NCBI GenBank assembly: GCA_903877385.1
Contig: CAIRDP010000020.1
Location: forward strand, 1 to 64,000
Origin: an uncultured Bacteroidales bacterium
GTDB taxonomy: Bacteria; Bacteroidota; Bacteroidia; Bacteroidales; FEN-979
Direction: 5' to 3'
DNA: 64,000 nt
Part shown: one piece after another, positions 20,043 through 29,445 of the stretch
Layout: each line of letters opens with the position of its first letter
Position numbering within the stretch: position 1 is the stretch's first letter
The notes under the pieces: model-generated
Database searches by the model: none
What the model saw: only the letters and a program-made list of their open reading frames with translations
What the model was told of the DNA's origin: nothing
Made by a program: the position numbers and the translations under genes

Positions 20043-20687
20043 ATGGAAGTAAAAGAGATAAACAACAGGTATAGTGAACTCGCTGAATCGGAATGCTGCC
20101 TTTCCTGCGGTGGAGCAATAAATTATGCTGAACCGAAAACCGGTGAGGTGTGCGTTGACCTGGGGAGCGGTCGTGGGACCGATGTATTGCGTATGGCTGA
20201 ATCGGTAGGAGAAACAGGATTTGTTTATGGTATTGATATTTCGGATGGGATGCTTGAAAAAGCCCGCCGGAATGCAGAAAAATTTGGTGTAGCCAATGTA
20301 AGATTTGTCCAAAGTGAACTTGAAAAACTTAATCTTCCTGATAAGGTAGCAGACCTGGTTATCTCTAATTGCACCCTAAACCATGCCGGTGATAAACAGG
20401 CTGTATGGAACGAGATATACCGTATCCTGAAAAAAGGAGGAAGGTTCGTGATCAGCGATATTTATGCAACTAAACCTATTGCCGAAGAGTACAGAAACGA
20501 TCCTGTAGCAGTTGCCGAATGCTGGGCAGGTTCTGTAACAAGGCCGGAATATATGCAGCAGTTGGAAAAAGCAGGGTTTACCTCAGTTGAAATTATTGAG
20601 GAATCGGCTCCCTATAAAAAAGGAAATGCTGAAGTTGCCAGTTTTACCATTGCAGGAAAAAAGGATGCCTGTGAATGCGGGCATTGA
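20043..20687 (+). CDS. ArsM-like SAM-dependent methyltransferase
   Basis: CVDLGSGRGTDVL motif I; ArsM-type VISNCTLNHAGDKQAVWNEIYRILKKGGRFVISDI and AECWAGS; N-terminal ECCLSCGG and C-terminal CECGH cysteines. Confidence 0.82.
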   Translation: MEVKEINNRYSELAESECCLSCGGAINYAEPKTGEVCVDLGSGRGTDVLRMAESVGETGFVYGIDISDGMLEKARRNAEKFGVANVRFVQSELEKLNLPDKVADLVISNCTLNHAGDKQAVWNEIYRILKKGGRFVISDIYATKPIAEEYRNDPVAVAECWAGSVTRPEYMQQLEKAGFTSVEIIEESAPYKKGNAEVASFTIAGKKDACECGH

Positions 20688-20762
20688 TAAGATCTGAGGA
20701 TGATCACTTCTTCAGACCTCATATAAAGTAAAATAATCATTAACAAATCAAAAAACAGAACA

Positions 20763-20882
20763 ATGAAAAATCTTATTAAAAAGAAGATTGAAGTCAAAAC
20801 CCAGGTTAAAAAAGCTAATACAAAAAAAGTTGCACAGTGCTGTGCAAAAACATCCAAGACCATTGTGGGTTGCCATGATTAA
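20763..20882 (+). CDS. Putative RiPP precursor peptide (39 aa)
   Basis: Manual translation MKNLIKKKIEVKTQVKKANTKKVAQCCAKTSKTIVGCHD*; Lys-rich leader-like N-terminus, CC-X9-C core; ends 14 nt before a SPASM radical-SAM gene; not in supplied ORF track. Confidence 0.7.
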   Translation: MKNLIKKKIEVKTQVKKANTKKVAQCCAKTSKTIVGCHD

Positions 20883-20896
20883 AAAATGCCGATCAG

Positions 20897-22225
20897 ATGG
20901 TTTATTCAAAACACAATATTTTTTCAAGGATTACCGGGTCGGAAAACTTTTTCTTAGTTAATCTGCTTAGCGGCAGTGCCGATATTTTGAATCCACAAGA
21001 AGGGCATATGGTTCATGATCTTCTTAATGGAAACATGACTGCGGATGACTTTCGTGAAAGCCTTATACAAAAAGGGTACCTTGTGGATGAAAAAGAGGAA
21101 ACGAAGCTGTATCGAAGCAAGTATCTCGATTTCATCGACACCCGTGATAACGATGAGGTGCAGCTGTTTTTTGTGCCCAACTACAGTTGCAATTTTGCTT
21201 GCACTTATTGTTACCAGGATGAGTATGCCCCGGCCAAGCAGGAGCTGACTACTGAAATAATTGATGCATTCTTCAGGTATATCAGCCATGAATTTGCAGG
21301 GCGCAAAAAATACCTTACGGTTTTTGGTGGTGAGCCATTGCTCAGTTCTGCTAAACAAAAAGAGCTGATCGCATACCTGCTTCAACAGGCCAATCAATCA
21401 AATCTTGAAGTCTGCCTTGTAACAAACGGATATTCACTTAGCGGGTATATCGACATCCTGAAAACAGCAAAAATCAGGGAAATCCAGGTTACGCTTGACG
21501 GCGTTGGCAATGTTCATGATGCCCGTCGTTTCCTTAAAGGAGGGGGAGCGACCTTTGAAAAGATCGTAGAAGGGATAGATGCCTGTCTCGACAGCCAATT
21601 GCCGGTAAACCTGAGAATGGTGATCGATAAGGAGAATATTGACGACCTTCCTGAAATGGCGCAATTTGCAATTGATAAAGGCTGGACAAAAAATGAGCTT
21701 TTTAAAACACAGCTCGGCCGTAATTATGAGTTGCATCATTGCCAGGTGACTTCCGAAAAACTTTTTAGCCGTATCTCGCTTTACGAAACAATATATCAAC
21801 AGGTAAAGCAACATCCGCATATTCTTGAATTTTATAAGCCAGCCTACTCCATATCAAAATTCCTTTTTGAAAACGGCAGCCTTCCCGATCCATTGTTCGA
21901 TGCATGCCCTGCCTGTAAAACGGAATGGGCTTTTGATTATACCGGTCATATCTTCTCATGTACCGCTACAGTTGGGAAGGCTGATGAATCTCTGGGTACC
22001 TTCTACCCTGACGTATCACGCAAGGATGAAATGATCGCGGTTTGGGAAAACCGTGATGTTACTGCTATATCAGAATGCTTCACCTGCAGCATGCAACTGG
22101 CATGCGGAGGAGGATGCGGATCAGTTGCCAAAAACAGGACCGGCGATGTATGCTCCACCGATTGCCGCCCGGTAAAGGAATTGCTGGAACTGGGATTTTC
22201 GGCTTATTTTGAGAATACTAAATAA
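20897..22225 (+). CDS. Radical SAM/SPASM peptide maturase-like protein
   Basis: CNFACTYC (CX3CX2C); FGGEPLL; SPASM-like cysteines CPACKTEWAFDYTGHIFSC…CFTCSMQLACGGGCGS…CSTDC. Confidence 0.88.
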   Translation: MVYSKHNIFSRITGSENFFLVNLLSGSADILNPQEGHMVHDLLNGNMTADDFRESLIQKGYLVDEKEETKLYRSKYLDFIDTRDNDEVQLFFVPNYSCNFACTYCYQDEYAPAKQELTTEIIDAFFRYISHEFAGRKKYLTVFGGEPLLSSAKQKELIAYLLQQANQSNLEVCLVTNGYSLSGYIDILKTAKIREIQVTLDGVGNVHDARRFLKGGGATFEKIVEGIDACLDSQLPVNLRMVIDKENIDDLPEMAQFAIDKGWTKNELFKTQLGRNYELHHCQVTSEKLFSRISLYETIYQQVKQHPHILEFYKPAYSISKFLFENGSLPDPLFDACPACKTEWAFDYTGHIFSCTATVGKADESLGTFYPDVSRKDEMIAVWENRDVTAISECFTCSMQLACGGGCGSVAKNRTGDVCSTDCRPVKELLELGFSAYFENTK

Positions 22226-22306
22226 AATCATACACCACAACATTAATAGTAAAAGACAGGGTTCACGATCATCATCCAATTGACGCATTAAAAAATTAAA
22301 AAAAGA

Positions 22307-23575
22307 ATGAAAGAAATCACATCATCCGAATTCGAAACAGAAGTTCTTAAAGGTGGAAAAGTTGCACTTGATTTTTATTCCACCGAATGCCCTCCATGTG
22401 AGGCTTTGGCCCCCAAGTTTGAAGGACTGGCCTCACTTTACGGCAAAGACATAAAGTTCTTTAAAATGTTCCGTCAGCAAAACAAGCCGTTGGCCGAGAG
22501 CCTGGGAGTAAGATCCTCCCCCACTCTGCTGTTTTTTGATAACGGAGTGCAATCCCCGGTCACACTCACTGGGGGCATTAAAAGGAGCGACATTATTCAT
22601 GAACTCGACAGCATGTTATCCGCAGAAAGAGTTCAGGAGATAAAGAAAGAAATAAAACCGACTGTTTCTGAATTCGACGTTCTTATTCTTGGCGCAGGTC
22701 CGGGTGGACTTACTGCAGGATTGTACCTTTGCCAGGCGAAAGTGAATACCGTTTTGATTGATATTGCACTTCCCGGCGGACAGGTTTCAACCACGCATGA
22801 AGTATCGAATTACCCCGGCTTCATCGATCCCCAGCCAGGTTATATGCTCTCTCACAACATGTCGGAGCAAACCAGACTATGCGGAACCATTTATAAGGTG
22901 GCTGTTGATGTAACAAAAGTTGACCTGGAGAAGAAAGAAGTAATCATTGATGAATTTGAGACCATCAGGGCAAAAAAGATCATCATTGCAACCGGAACAT
23001 CTCCCAACCTGATGGGCATACCAGGAGAGAAAGAACTGAAGGGAAAAGGAATTTCCTATTGTGCCACCTGCGACGCCAAGTATTATGGCGACAAGGAAGT
23101 AGTTGTGATCGGAGGCGGGAATTCGGCCGTGGAAGAAGCAGACTTTATCAGCAGGTTTGCAAGTAAAATCACCATGGTTCACCAGTTTGACGCCCTTACT
23201 GCCAATAAGCTGGCGCAGGAGAAATTGTTTGCAAATGAAAAGATCAAGGTTCTTTTCTCACACGAGCCAAGGTCTTTTGTACGCGATGGAGATAAAATGA
23301 TAACGGAAGTTGAAGATTTAAAAACCAAAACTGTATCCAGACTGCACAGCGATGGCGTATTCGTTTTTATAGGCATGAAGCCCAATATTGATCTATTCAG
23401 GGATAAACTGGAACTTGATAAGTGGGGTTATATAAAGACAGATGAAGATATGCACACAAGTATGCCCGGAATCTTTGCAGTTGGCGACGTCATCAGTAAA
23501 AAATACAGGCAAATTACGACGGCTGTTGCCGATGGAACCATTGCGGCCATTGCCATCGCAAAAGAATTGAATTAA
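22307..23575 (+). CDS. Thioredoxin–thioredoxin reductase fusion protein
   Basis: N-terminal Trx domain with ECPPCEAL; C-terminal TrxR with LGAGPGGLTAGLYL, CATCDAKYY and FAVGDV. Confidence 0.88.
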   Translation: MKEITSSEFETEVLKGGKVALDFYSTECPPCEALAPKFEGLASLYGKDIKFFKMFRQQNKPLAESLGVRSSPTLLFFDNGVQSPVTLTGGIKRSDIIHELDSMLSAERVQEIKKEIKPTVSEFDVLILGAGPGGLTAGLYLCQAKVNTVLIDIALPGGQVSTTHEVSNYPGFIDPQPGYMLSHNMSEQTRLCGTIYKVAVDVTKVDLEKKEVIIDEFETIRAKKIIIATGTSPNLMGIPGEKELKGKGISYCATCDAKYYGDKEVVVIGGGNSAVEEADFISRFASKITMVHQFDALTANKLAQEKLFANEKIKVLFSHEPRSFVRDGDKMITEVEDLKTKTVSRLHSDGVFVFIGMKPNIDLFRDKLELDKWGYIKTDEDMHTSMPGIFAVGDVISKKYRQITTAVADGTIAAIAIAKELN

Positions 23576-23594
23576 TCACATAAACCTAAGTGAT

Positions 23595-24002
23595 ATGAGT
23601 ACAAACCAATTGATCATCGAGCATGTAAGTCCTTTTAACGTACCCGTTACTGTTGAAAAGCTTAAAGAAGTTGCAAAACTCAAAGGATGGCAGAATCCTG
23701 CTGTACACAATCTTCAGCAATCACTTGCTAAATCAGGTAAAGAAGTTCTGCCCGTTGAGGTTGTAGAAATCTGCAAACCGGAATATTCAGGTAGTATGCT
23801 TGAAAAAAACGATGAGCGGATTGTTTCGGTTTTAATGCCTTGCCGGATTTCGGTTTACGAAAAAAATGACGGTAAAACTTACGTTGCATTATTGGACATG
23901 TCGCAATTGACAGATGGGATGACACAAACAGCGACAAAAGCTGTACAAGCTGCATCTGATGAATCCTTTGAGATCGTTAAAGCGGTCGTAGGAGCGTTCT
24001 GA
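23595..24002 (+). CDS. DUF302-family protein
   Basis: 135 aa, SPFNVPVTVEKLKEVAKLKGW … EICKPEYSGSMLEKNDERIVSVLMPCRISVYE. Confidence 0.75.
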   Translation: MSTNQLIIEHVSPFNVPVTVEKLKEVAKLKGWQNPAVHNLQQSLAKSGKEVLPVEVVEICKPEYSGSMLEKNDERIVSVLMPCRISVYEKNDGKTYVALLDMSQLTDGMTQTATKAVQAASDESFEIVKAVVGAF

Positions 24003-24006
24003 CAAG

Positions 24007-25173
24007 ATGAAAAAAGTTCTTGTTCTCGGAGGCGGATTTGCGGGTTTACAAACAGCTATTGAATTACAGAAAAAAGGCGGCTTTGATATTACCCTGGTTT
24101 CTGATCGGGACTACTTATACTTGTTCCCAATTTCCATCTGGGTTCCGGTTCGACTGAAGGCTTTCGAAGATGTAAAAGTACCTTTAGCTAAAATCCGGAA
24201 GAAATATCCTTTTAAGCTTATTTTGGATAAAGTCACTGAAATTCACGCGGCAGACAAAAAGGTGGTTTGTGAAAATCGGACGTTGAACTATGATTATCTG
24301 GTTGTAGCTTTCGGGGCAGAAAAATTGCAACATAAGGGAATAAATCACACCCTCTCGATTTGCGGTAAGCCGGAGATGGCGATGGAAATCCGCAACAAAA
24401 TTGATGCCCTGGTTCAAAAAGGCAGCGGTAAAATCGCGATCGGTTTTGGGGGAAATCCAAAGGATAAATCGGCTGTTCGCGGTGGCCCCGCTTTTGAACT
24501 GATCTTCAACATCCACAATTATTTGAAATCCAAAAAACTGAGGGATAAATTTGAACTGACGTTTTTTGCACCTATGGACGAGCCGGGAGCCAGGATGGGA
24601 AAAGGCGCCCTGGCCATGATGGATAAAATGTTTACTCAATATGGCATAGGTAAACGATTTGGGAAAAAGATCGCAGAGTTTGTAAGTGATGGCGTGATCT
24701 TTGAAGATAATTCAAAACTTAGTTCCGATTTTACGATGTTCATTTCAGCCGGGACCGGGCCTGCAATACTGAAAAATTCAGATCTTCCTCTTTCGGAAGC
24801 CGGGTTTGTAAAAATTGACAATTCCGGTCAGGTTCAAGGATATCCTGATGTTTATGCAATTGGTGATATCGCTGCTCTTGAAGGCCCTGAATGGATTGCG
24901 AAACAAGGCCATATTGCCGAACTCATGGGACGAAATGCTGCCTATAATATTATTCAGGCAGATAAAGGAAGCAGTAAACGAAAAGGTTACCAGGAACATC
25001 TGAACATTCTTTGTGTGATGGATACCGGTAACGGAGCTGCTTTTGTTTTCAGGAATGGCAAGAAAGCAGTTATGATCCCCATGCCCCTTGTAGGACATTG
25101 GTTGAAAAATGGATGGGGTATTTATTCGAGACTGTCAAAGATCGGAAAGTTCCCAAGATTGCCTGGAATATGA
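24007..25173 (+). CDS. FAD-dependent pyridine nucleotide-disulfide oxidoreductase, SQR/NDH-2-like
   Basis: VLVLGGGFAGLQTAIELQK; AIGDIAAL; LVGHWLKNGWG. Confidence 0.82.
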   Translation: MKKVLVLGGGFAGLQTAIELQKKGGFDITLVSDRDYLYLFPISIWVPVRLKAFEDVKVPLAKIRKKYPFKLILDKVTEIHAADKKVVCENRTLNYDYLVVAFGAEKLQHKGINHTLSICGKPEMAMEIRNKIDALVQKGSGKIAIGFGGNPKDKSAVRGGPAFELIFNIHNYLKSKKLRDKFELTFFAPMDEPGARMGKGALAMMDKMFTQYGIGKRFGKKIAEFVSDGVIFEDNSKLSSDFTMFISAGTGPAILKNSDLPLSEAGFVKIDNSGQVQGYPDVYAIGDIAALEGPEWIAKQGHIAELMGRNAAYNIIQADKGSSKRKGYQEHLNILCVMDTGNGAAFVFRNGKKAVMIPMPLVGHWLKNGWGIYSRLSKIGKFPRLPGI

Positions 25174-25787
25174 GATTCCTGATTCTTATTGCCCTTTGGT
25201 CTGCATTCTGCTTCCTTCATAGCTTCATGATCACTCCTTTTTTCATTGATTTTGTGAAGAAGAATACAGGAACCTCATACCGCTATTATCGCTTGTTCTA
25301 TAACATTTTCTCAACTCTTATCCTGGTTCCGGTGGTAATCTACTCATACTCCGTCATGCAAAAGCCTTTTTTCACCTGGCATGGATATCTTCTGGCGGTA
25401 AAGTATTTTATGCTGATGGCTGGCTTGGGGATTTTATACGCGGGTTCAAGGCATTACAATATGAGGACATTCCTTGGAATAAACCAGATACATGCAGGTG
25501 TAAACCATGGGTTGATCAATACCAGCGGTACGATTGAAAAGCGAGGCATCATGGGAGTTGTAAGGCATCCGTTTTATTCCGGTTCATTCCTGCTGATCTG
25601 GGCCGGAAATCTCGATACTACACGATTGATCATAAACATTATCCTGAGCCTGTACCTTGTTGTGGGGACAATGCTCGAAGAACGAAAACTGCTGTCAGAA
25701 TTGGGAGATGTTTACAGAGATTACCAGAAAGAAGTATCCATGCTTTTCCCATGGAAATATATAAAAAGGCAGCTCAAATCCAATTAA
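25170..25787 (+). CDS. ICMT/NnrU-like integral membrane methyltransferase-family protein
   Basis: Several TM segments; VVRHPFYSGSFLLIWAG … EERKLLSELGDVYRDYQKEV. ATGA overlap with upstream stop at 25170-25173 preferred over track start 25098. Confidence 0.75.
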   Translation: MRFLILIALWSAFCFLHSFMITPFFIDFVKKNTGTSYRYYRLFYNIFSTLILVPVVIYSYSVMQKPFFTWHGYLLAVKYFMLMAGLGILYAGSRHYNMRTFLGINQIHAGVNHGLINTSGTIEKRGIMGVVRHPFYSGSFLLIWAGNLDTTRLIINIILSLYLVVGTMLEERKLLSELGDVYRDYQKEVSMLFPWKYIKRQLKSN

Positions 25788-25791
25788 GGAA

Positions 25792-26178
25792 TTAATCGAC
25801 AACCCCGGCCTGCTTTGAGAAAATCAAACGGAGTGCAGTAAGCAGAAGGAATATGCCGAATATCTTCTTCATGAGATTCTCCGGTAATTTTAAAGCGATC
25901 ATCGAGCCAAAATACCCGCCTATCATAAATGTGACTGCAATAATTACAGCATACCAAATATTTACCTGGCCTGCTTTGTAATAATTATATGCTGCAAAAA
26001 GTCCGATTGGCGGCAACATAACAGCTAAGCTTGTCCCCTGGGCAGTATGCTGGTCAACTCCTAGAAAATAAACCAGGGCCGGAATCATTATTACTGCACC
26101 TCCTACCCCAAACATCCCACCAAAAACCCCTGCCATCAGACCAATGACAATAAGGGTGAACACTGTTGAAATACTCAT
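25792..26178 (-). CDS. TauE/SafE (TSUP)-family half-size membrane protein
   Basis: GVFGGMFGVGGAVIMIPALVYFLGVDQHTAQGTSLAVMLPP; only 128 aa. Confidence 0.8.
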   Translation of the reverse strand: MSISTVFTLIVIGLMAGVFGGMFGVGGAVIMIPALVYFLGVDQHTAQGTSLAVMLPPIGLFAAYNYYKAGQVNIWYAVIIAVTFMIGGYFGSMIALKLPENLMKKIFGIFLLLTALRLIFSKQAGVVD

Positions 26179-26392
26179 AATTCCTGATCTGTTAAATTTC
26201 GAATTGCTTTTTATTGATCAAAGATACCAAGCGTCCAAATTACGGTAAAAAATCCTTTATCAGGTGTCATATCATGTATCATTAGTATAACTTTGATCTA
26301 TGCTTTAAAAACTATACAAACCAGGAATTAAACTGTAAAAATTCTAATTCGAAATTAATGGTATGAACCCCGGTGGAAGCCCCGGACCCAGA

Positions 26393-26413
26393 TTCCGCAA
26401 CAAGCTGCGGGAA
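26393..26413. repeat. Intergenic hairpin TTCCGCA-acaagc-TGCGGGAA in GC-rich spacer
   Basis: CCGCA/TGCGG perfect 5-bp stem (26395-26410), extended with one bulge. Confidence 0.35.
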
Positions 26414-26520
26414 ATTTACCGGGAAAGATTAAACCGGTATTTGACCCGGGGCATAGCCCAGGACCCTGGTTCCGCCCCAGATGCGTGAAAATTAAGGGCA
26501 GTTAATAAATATTTATCAGT

Positions 26521-27354
26521 ATGATCCAGGAAATTTTTCCCCACCGCTTCAATAATCATTTTCTTGCAAATAAAAATATCGGAGTGAGGGATTTTGTGCT
26601 TCATTATCAGGGAAATTCATTGTTACTGAAGACCAATGGCAATGAATTCGAAATACCTCGAAAAAGCGATTTTTCGGAAATATCGGATAAAACACAACAT
26701 ACATTTCTATTTAGTCTTGATGATGTTCCTTGTTTTCTTATCTGGGATGAGCTAAAGACAGATAAGCCACAGTTTATTTACAAGGAAATCAATTTCTTCA
26801 GACTGATCAGTCAGCAGGAAATAGCATGGATCAGTATTGCAGGATTCCAACTGAAGAACTGGTACTTTCAAAATAGATTTTGCGGAAAATGCGGGACCAG
26901 GACGCAACAAAAGCCTGATGAAAGGGCCATAGCATGCCCGGATTGTAATACTGTTGTTTTTCCAAAAATTTCTCCGGCAGTTATAGTAGCAATAATATCC
27001 AATAATAAAATACTGCTGGCCCGCAATTACAATTTTACCGGAGACTGGTATTCATTAATTGCAGGGTATGTTGATGTTGGCGAATCGCTCGAGGAGACTT
27101 TAACCCGTGAGGTTAAAGAAGAAGTGGGATTGGATATTAAAAATATCCGGTATTATAAAAGTCAACCCTGGCCTTTATCAGGTTCGATGATGGTTGGCTT
27201 TATTGCTGAAGCTGATGAAACTCAGCCAATTTCCGTAGATAACAAAGAAATTGCAGAGGCCGCCTGGTTCAGCAGGGAAAATCTTCCAAAACATTCTTTG
27301 AATATTAGCATCGCCGGCGAAATGATCGAAAAGTTCGAGAAAGGGGAACTATGA
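26521..27354 (+). CDS. nudC: NUDIX hydrolase, NADH pyrophosphatase (NudC)-like
   Basis: Zinc ribbon CGKCGTRTQQKPDERAIACPDC; Nudix box GYVDVGESLEETLTREVKEEVGL; SQPWPLSGSMMVGF. Confidence 0.9.
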   Translation: MIQEIFPHRFNNHFLANKNIGVRDFVLHYQGNSLLLKTNGNEFEIPRKSDFSEISDKTQHTFLFSLDDVPCFLIWDELKTDKPQFIYKEINFFRLISQQEIAWISIAGFQLKNWYFQNRFCGKCGTRTQQKPDERAIACPDCNTVVFPKISPAVIVAIISNNKILLARNYNFTGDWYSLIAGYVDVGESLEETLTREVKEEVGLDIKNIRYYKSQPWPLSGSMMVGFIAEADETQPISVDNKEIAEAAWFSRENLPKHSLNISIAGEMIEKFEKGEL

Positions 27355-27458
27355 GACAACAGCGTACACTATTTACCTTAACAGTTTAAAACCTAAACTG
27401 AATTTCAGTCATTGTGCATAAAAATCAATACTTCTAAAAACTGCTCAAATGAATAAAT

Positions 27459-27695
27459 TCAGCAGGCACAGGGACGATTGACTATAAAGTACCCGAGAAA
27501 ACCTCCGAAAGCAATACTGGCATAAGGATTACTGGTGATCGCACAGGTTCCTGAGGCGCAGCCTACGAAATGGTAATATAAAAAACCACCAAGTCCGCCC
27601 AAAGCAGCAAAAGTGATGGACTTCCAGAAGTCCCAGGTTTTAAGTCTTTCCTTAAATGGAAGCGGCTCTTTCTTAGTTTCGCATGAATCTGACAT
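27459..27695 (-). CDS. DUF6132-like small membrane protein
   Basis: 78 aa; GGLGGFLYYHFVGCASGTCAITSNPYASIAFGGFLGY. Confidence 0.7.
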   Translation of the reverse strand: MSDSCETKKEPLPFKERLKTWDFWKSITFAALGGLGGFLYYHFVGCASGTCAITSNPYASIAFGGFLGYFIVNRPCAC

Positions 27696-27736
27696 CTTGA
27701 AAATATTTGTGCAAAATTACGAATAAAATTTCAATT

Positions 27737-27755
27737 AGTGATATTTATGCGCTTT
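27737..27755 (-). promoter_or_regulatory. Site 4 of 19-bp motif (minus strand AAAGCGCATAAATATCACT), 17 nt before minus-strand -7 TAATTTTG (27719-27712)
   Basis: Upstream of DUF6132-like gene. Confidence 0.65.
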
Positions 27756-27981
27756 ATTTAAAATATTTAATTAAGGTATCGGATAACCGGCCTCATTTTG
27801 CAGGAATGGGGCAGAAATGCAAACATGAAGATCCCGAATCGAGGGAAAAGGTCCGGGCACCGGAAAAATTCGGGGGTCTGGAGAATCTTGATAAATTATA
27901 ACAAATTAAAGAATAATTTGCATTTAATACGATTATTTCGTAACTTTGTTTATCTAATTATCGGGTTAAAACATAATTTTC

Positions 27982-29307
27982 ATGTTCAGACGCATTATTA
28001 CAGGTCAGATCCGCGATCATCTGGGCAAGAAGGAAATAACACTTATCAGCGGTCCCCGCCAGGTTGGAAAGACTACGCTGATGAACATACTGATCAATGA
28101 TCTCATAGCAGCAGGCAAACCGGTGCTGTTTCTCAGCTTTGATTATGAATCCGACCTGCCCTTCCTTTGCACCCAGGAAGCCTTGATAAGCAAAATAAAA
28201 CTTGAATTCGGTACGCAAAAGGGCTTTGTGTTTATTGATGAAATCCAAAGGAAAGAAAATGCCGGTCTTTTTCTTAAAGGTCTTTACGATATGCAGCTTC
28301 CCTGTAAGTTTATAATTTCAGGTTCGGGAAGCATTGAACTTAAAGAAAAGATCTCAGAATCACTGGCTGGTCGTAAACGCATTTTCGAAGTTTCTCCTTT
28401 AAGTTTTCACGAGTTCCTCGACTACCGCACGTCTTATAAATATTCTGACAGGCTGTCGGCTTATATTAATCTGAATTTCCCTAATGTAATGAGCTTGTTC
28501 AACGAATATCTAAACTTCGGAGGGTATCCCCGGGTGGTAACAGAAACATCGGCCCGCGAAAAACTTCAGGTTATAAATGAAATATACCAATCCTATATTG
28601 ACAGGGATATACGCTTGTTTTTACAGGGTGACCGTCCCGAATCCTATGCAAAGCTTATTAAATTGCTTGCAGCCCAAACCGGCCAGATCATGAATCTTAA
28701 CAACCTGGCTAATGATGCGATGCTCAGTGTACCCACCATCAGGAAATATCTCTGGTATGCCGAAAAAACATATTTTGTACGCCTGGTTACGCCCTATTTT
28801 AGCAATGCAATCAAGGAAATAACCAAATCTCCTGTCGTATATTTCAATGACCATGGCATGAGAAACCTGGTTCTTTCTTCTTTTGGCAACCTTCAACGTT
28901 TGCAGGATCAGGGTTTCGTATTTCAAAATATTGTCGGGAATCTCCTCTTGCACGAATTAAAGGTATCGCAATACCCTGTCCATTTCTGGCGTACCACTGA
29001 TAAAGCTGAAGTTGACTTTGTAATTGACCGTGGCAAGGACCCGATTGGTGTTGAAGTTAAATTCAGTGTTTTGAAAAAACCCCTGATGACCCGTTCACTC
29101 AGGAATTTCATCGAAAAATACCAGCCCACCGAAGCCTGGGTAGTGAATCTTTCCTTAGATGATGAATTGAGTGTAGGTAAGACAAGGGTCAGGTTTGTCC
29201 CATTATTCAGCTTGCATGATTTTCTCAAAGATCTCATCAGTTCGTTCGAAACCAATTACCAGGTACAGGAAAGGAAATTCGCATACAGGTTTCTACGAAA
29301 CAAGTAA
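27982..29307 (+). CDS. AAA ATPase with DUF4143-type C-terminal domain
   Basis: Walker A SGPRQVGKTTLM; VFIDEIQR Walker B; C-terminal KAEVDFVIDRGKDPIGVEVKFS. Confidence 0.9.
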   Translation: MFRRIITGQIRDHLGKKEITLISGPRQVGKTTLMNILINDLIAAGKPVLFLSFDYESDLPFLCTQEALISKIKLEFGTQKGFVFIDEIQRKENAGLFLKGLYDMQLPCKFIISGSGSIELKEKISESLAGRKRIFEVSPLSFHEFLDYRTSYKYSDRLSAYINLNFPNVMSLFNEYLNFGGYPRVVTETSAREKLQVINEIYQSYIDRDIRLFLQGDRPESYAKLIKLLAAQTGQIMNLNNLANDAMLSVPTIRKYLWYAEKTYFVRLVTPYFSNAIKEITKSPVVYFNDHGMRNLVLSSFGNLQRLQDQGFVFQNIVGNLLLHELKVSQYPVHFWRTTDKAEVDFVIDRGKDPIGVEVKFSVLKKPLMTRSLRNFIEKYQPTEAWVVNLSLDDELSVGKTRVRFVPLFSLHDFLKDLISSFETNYQVQERKFAYRFLRNK

Positions 29308-29445
29308 ATCCTGATTAAGGTAAAATAAACAAATCGATGCTAACCCTGACAGTAAGCGATCCGTTTCAGCAACAATTCCCCGATGAAACGGAAAGAATTC
29401 ATACGTCTTGCAGAACTGTCGCACGAATATTCAAGTGCGCCTGTT

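Noticed and set aside
26341-26500. GC-rich spacer considered as an ncRNA gene or IS remnant
   Set aside because: Only one short hairpin and no promoter/terminator pair or ORF; reported only as a low-confidence hairpin repeat.
27707-28100. Short plus-strand ORFs (64 and 100 aa) upstream of the DUF4143 ATPase
   Set aside because: They cover the DUF6132 promoter/motif site 4 or the start of the ATPase in another frame, with no recognisable product.
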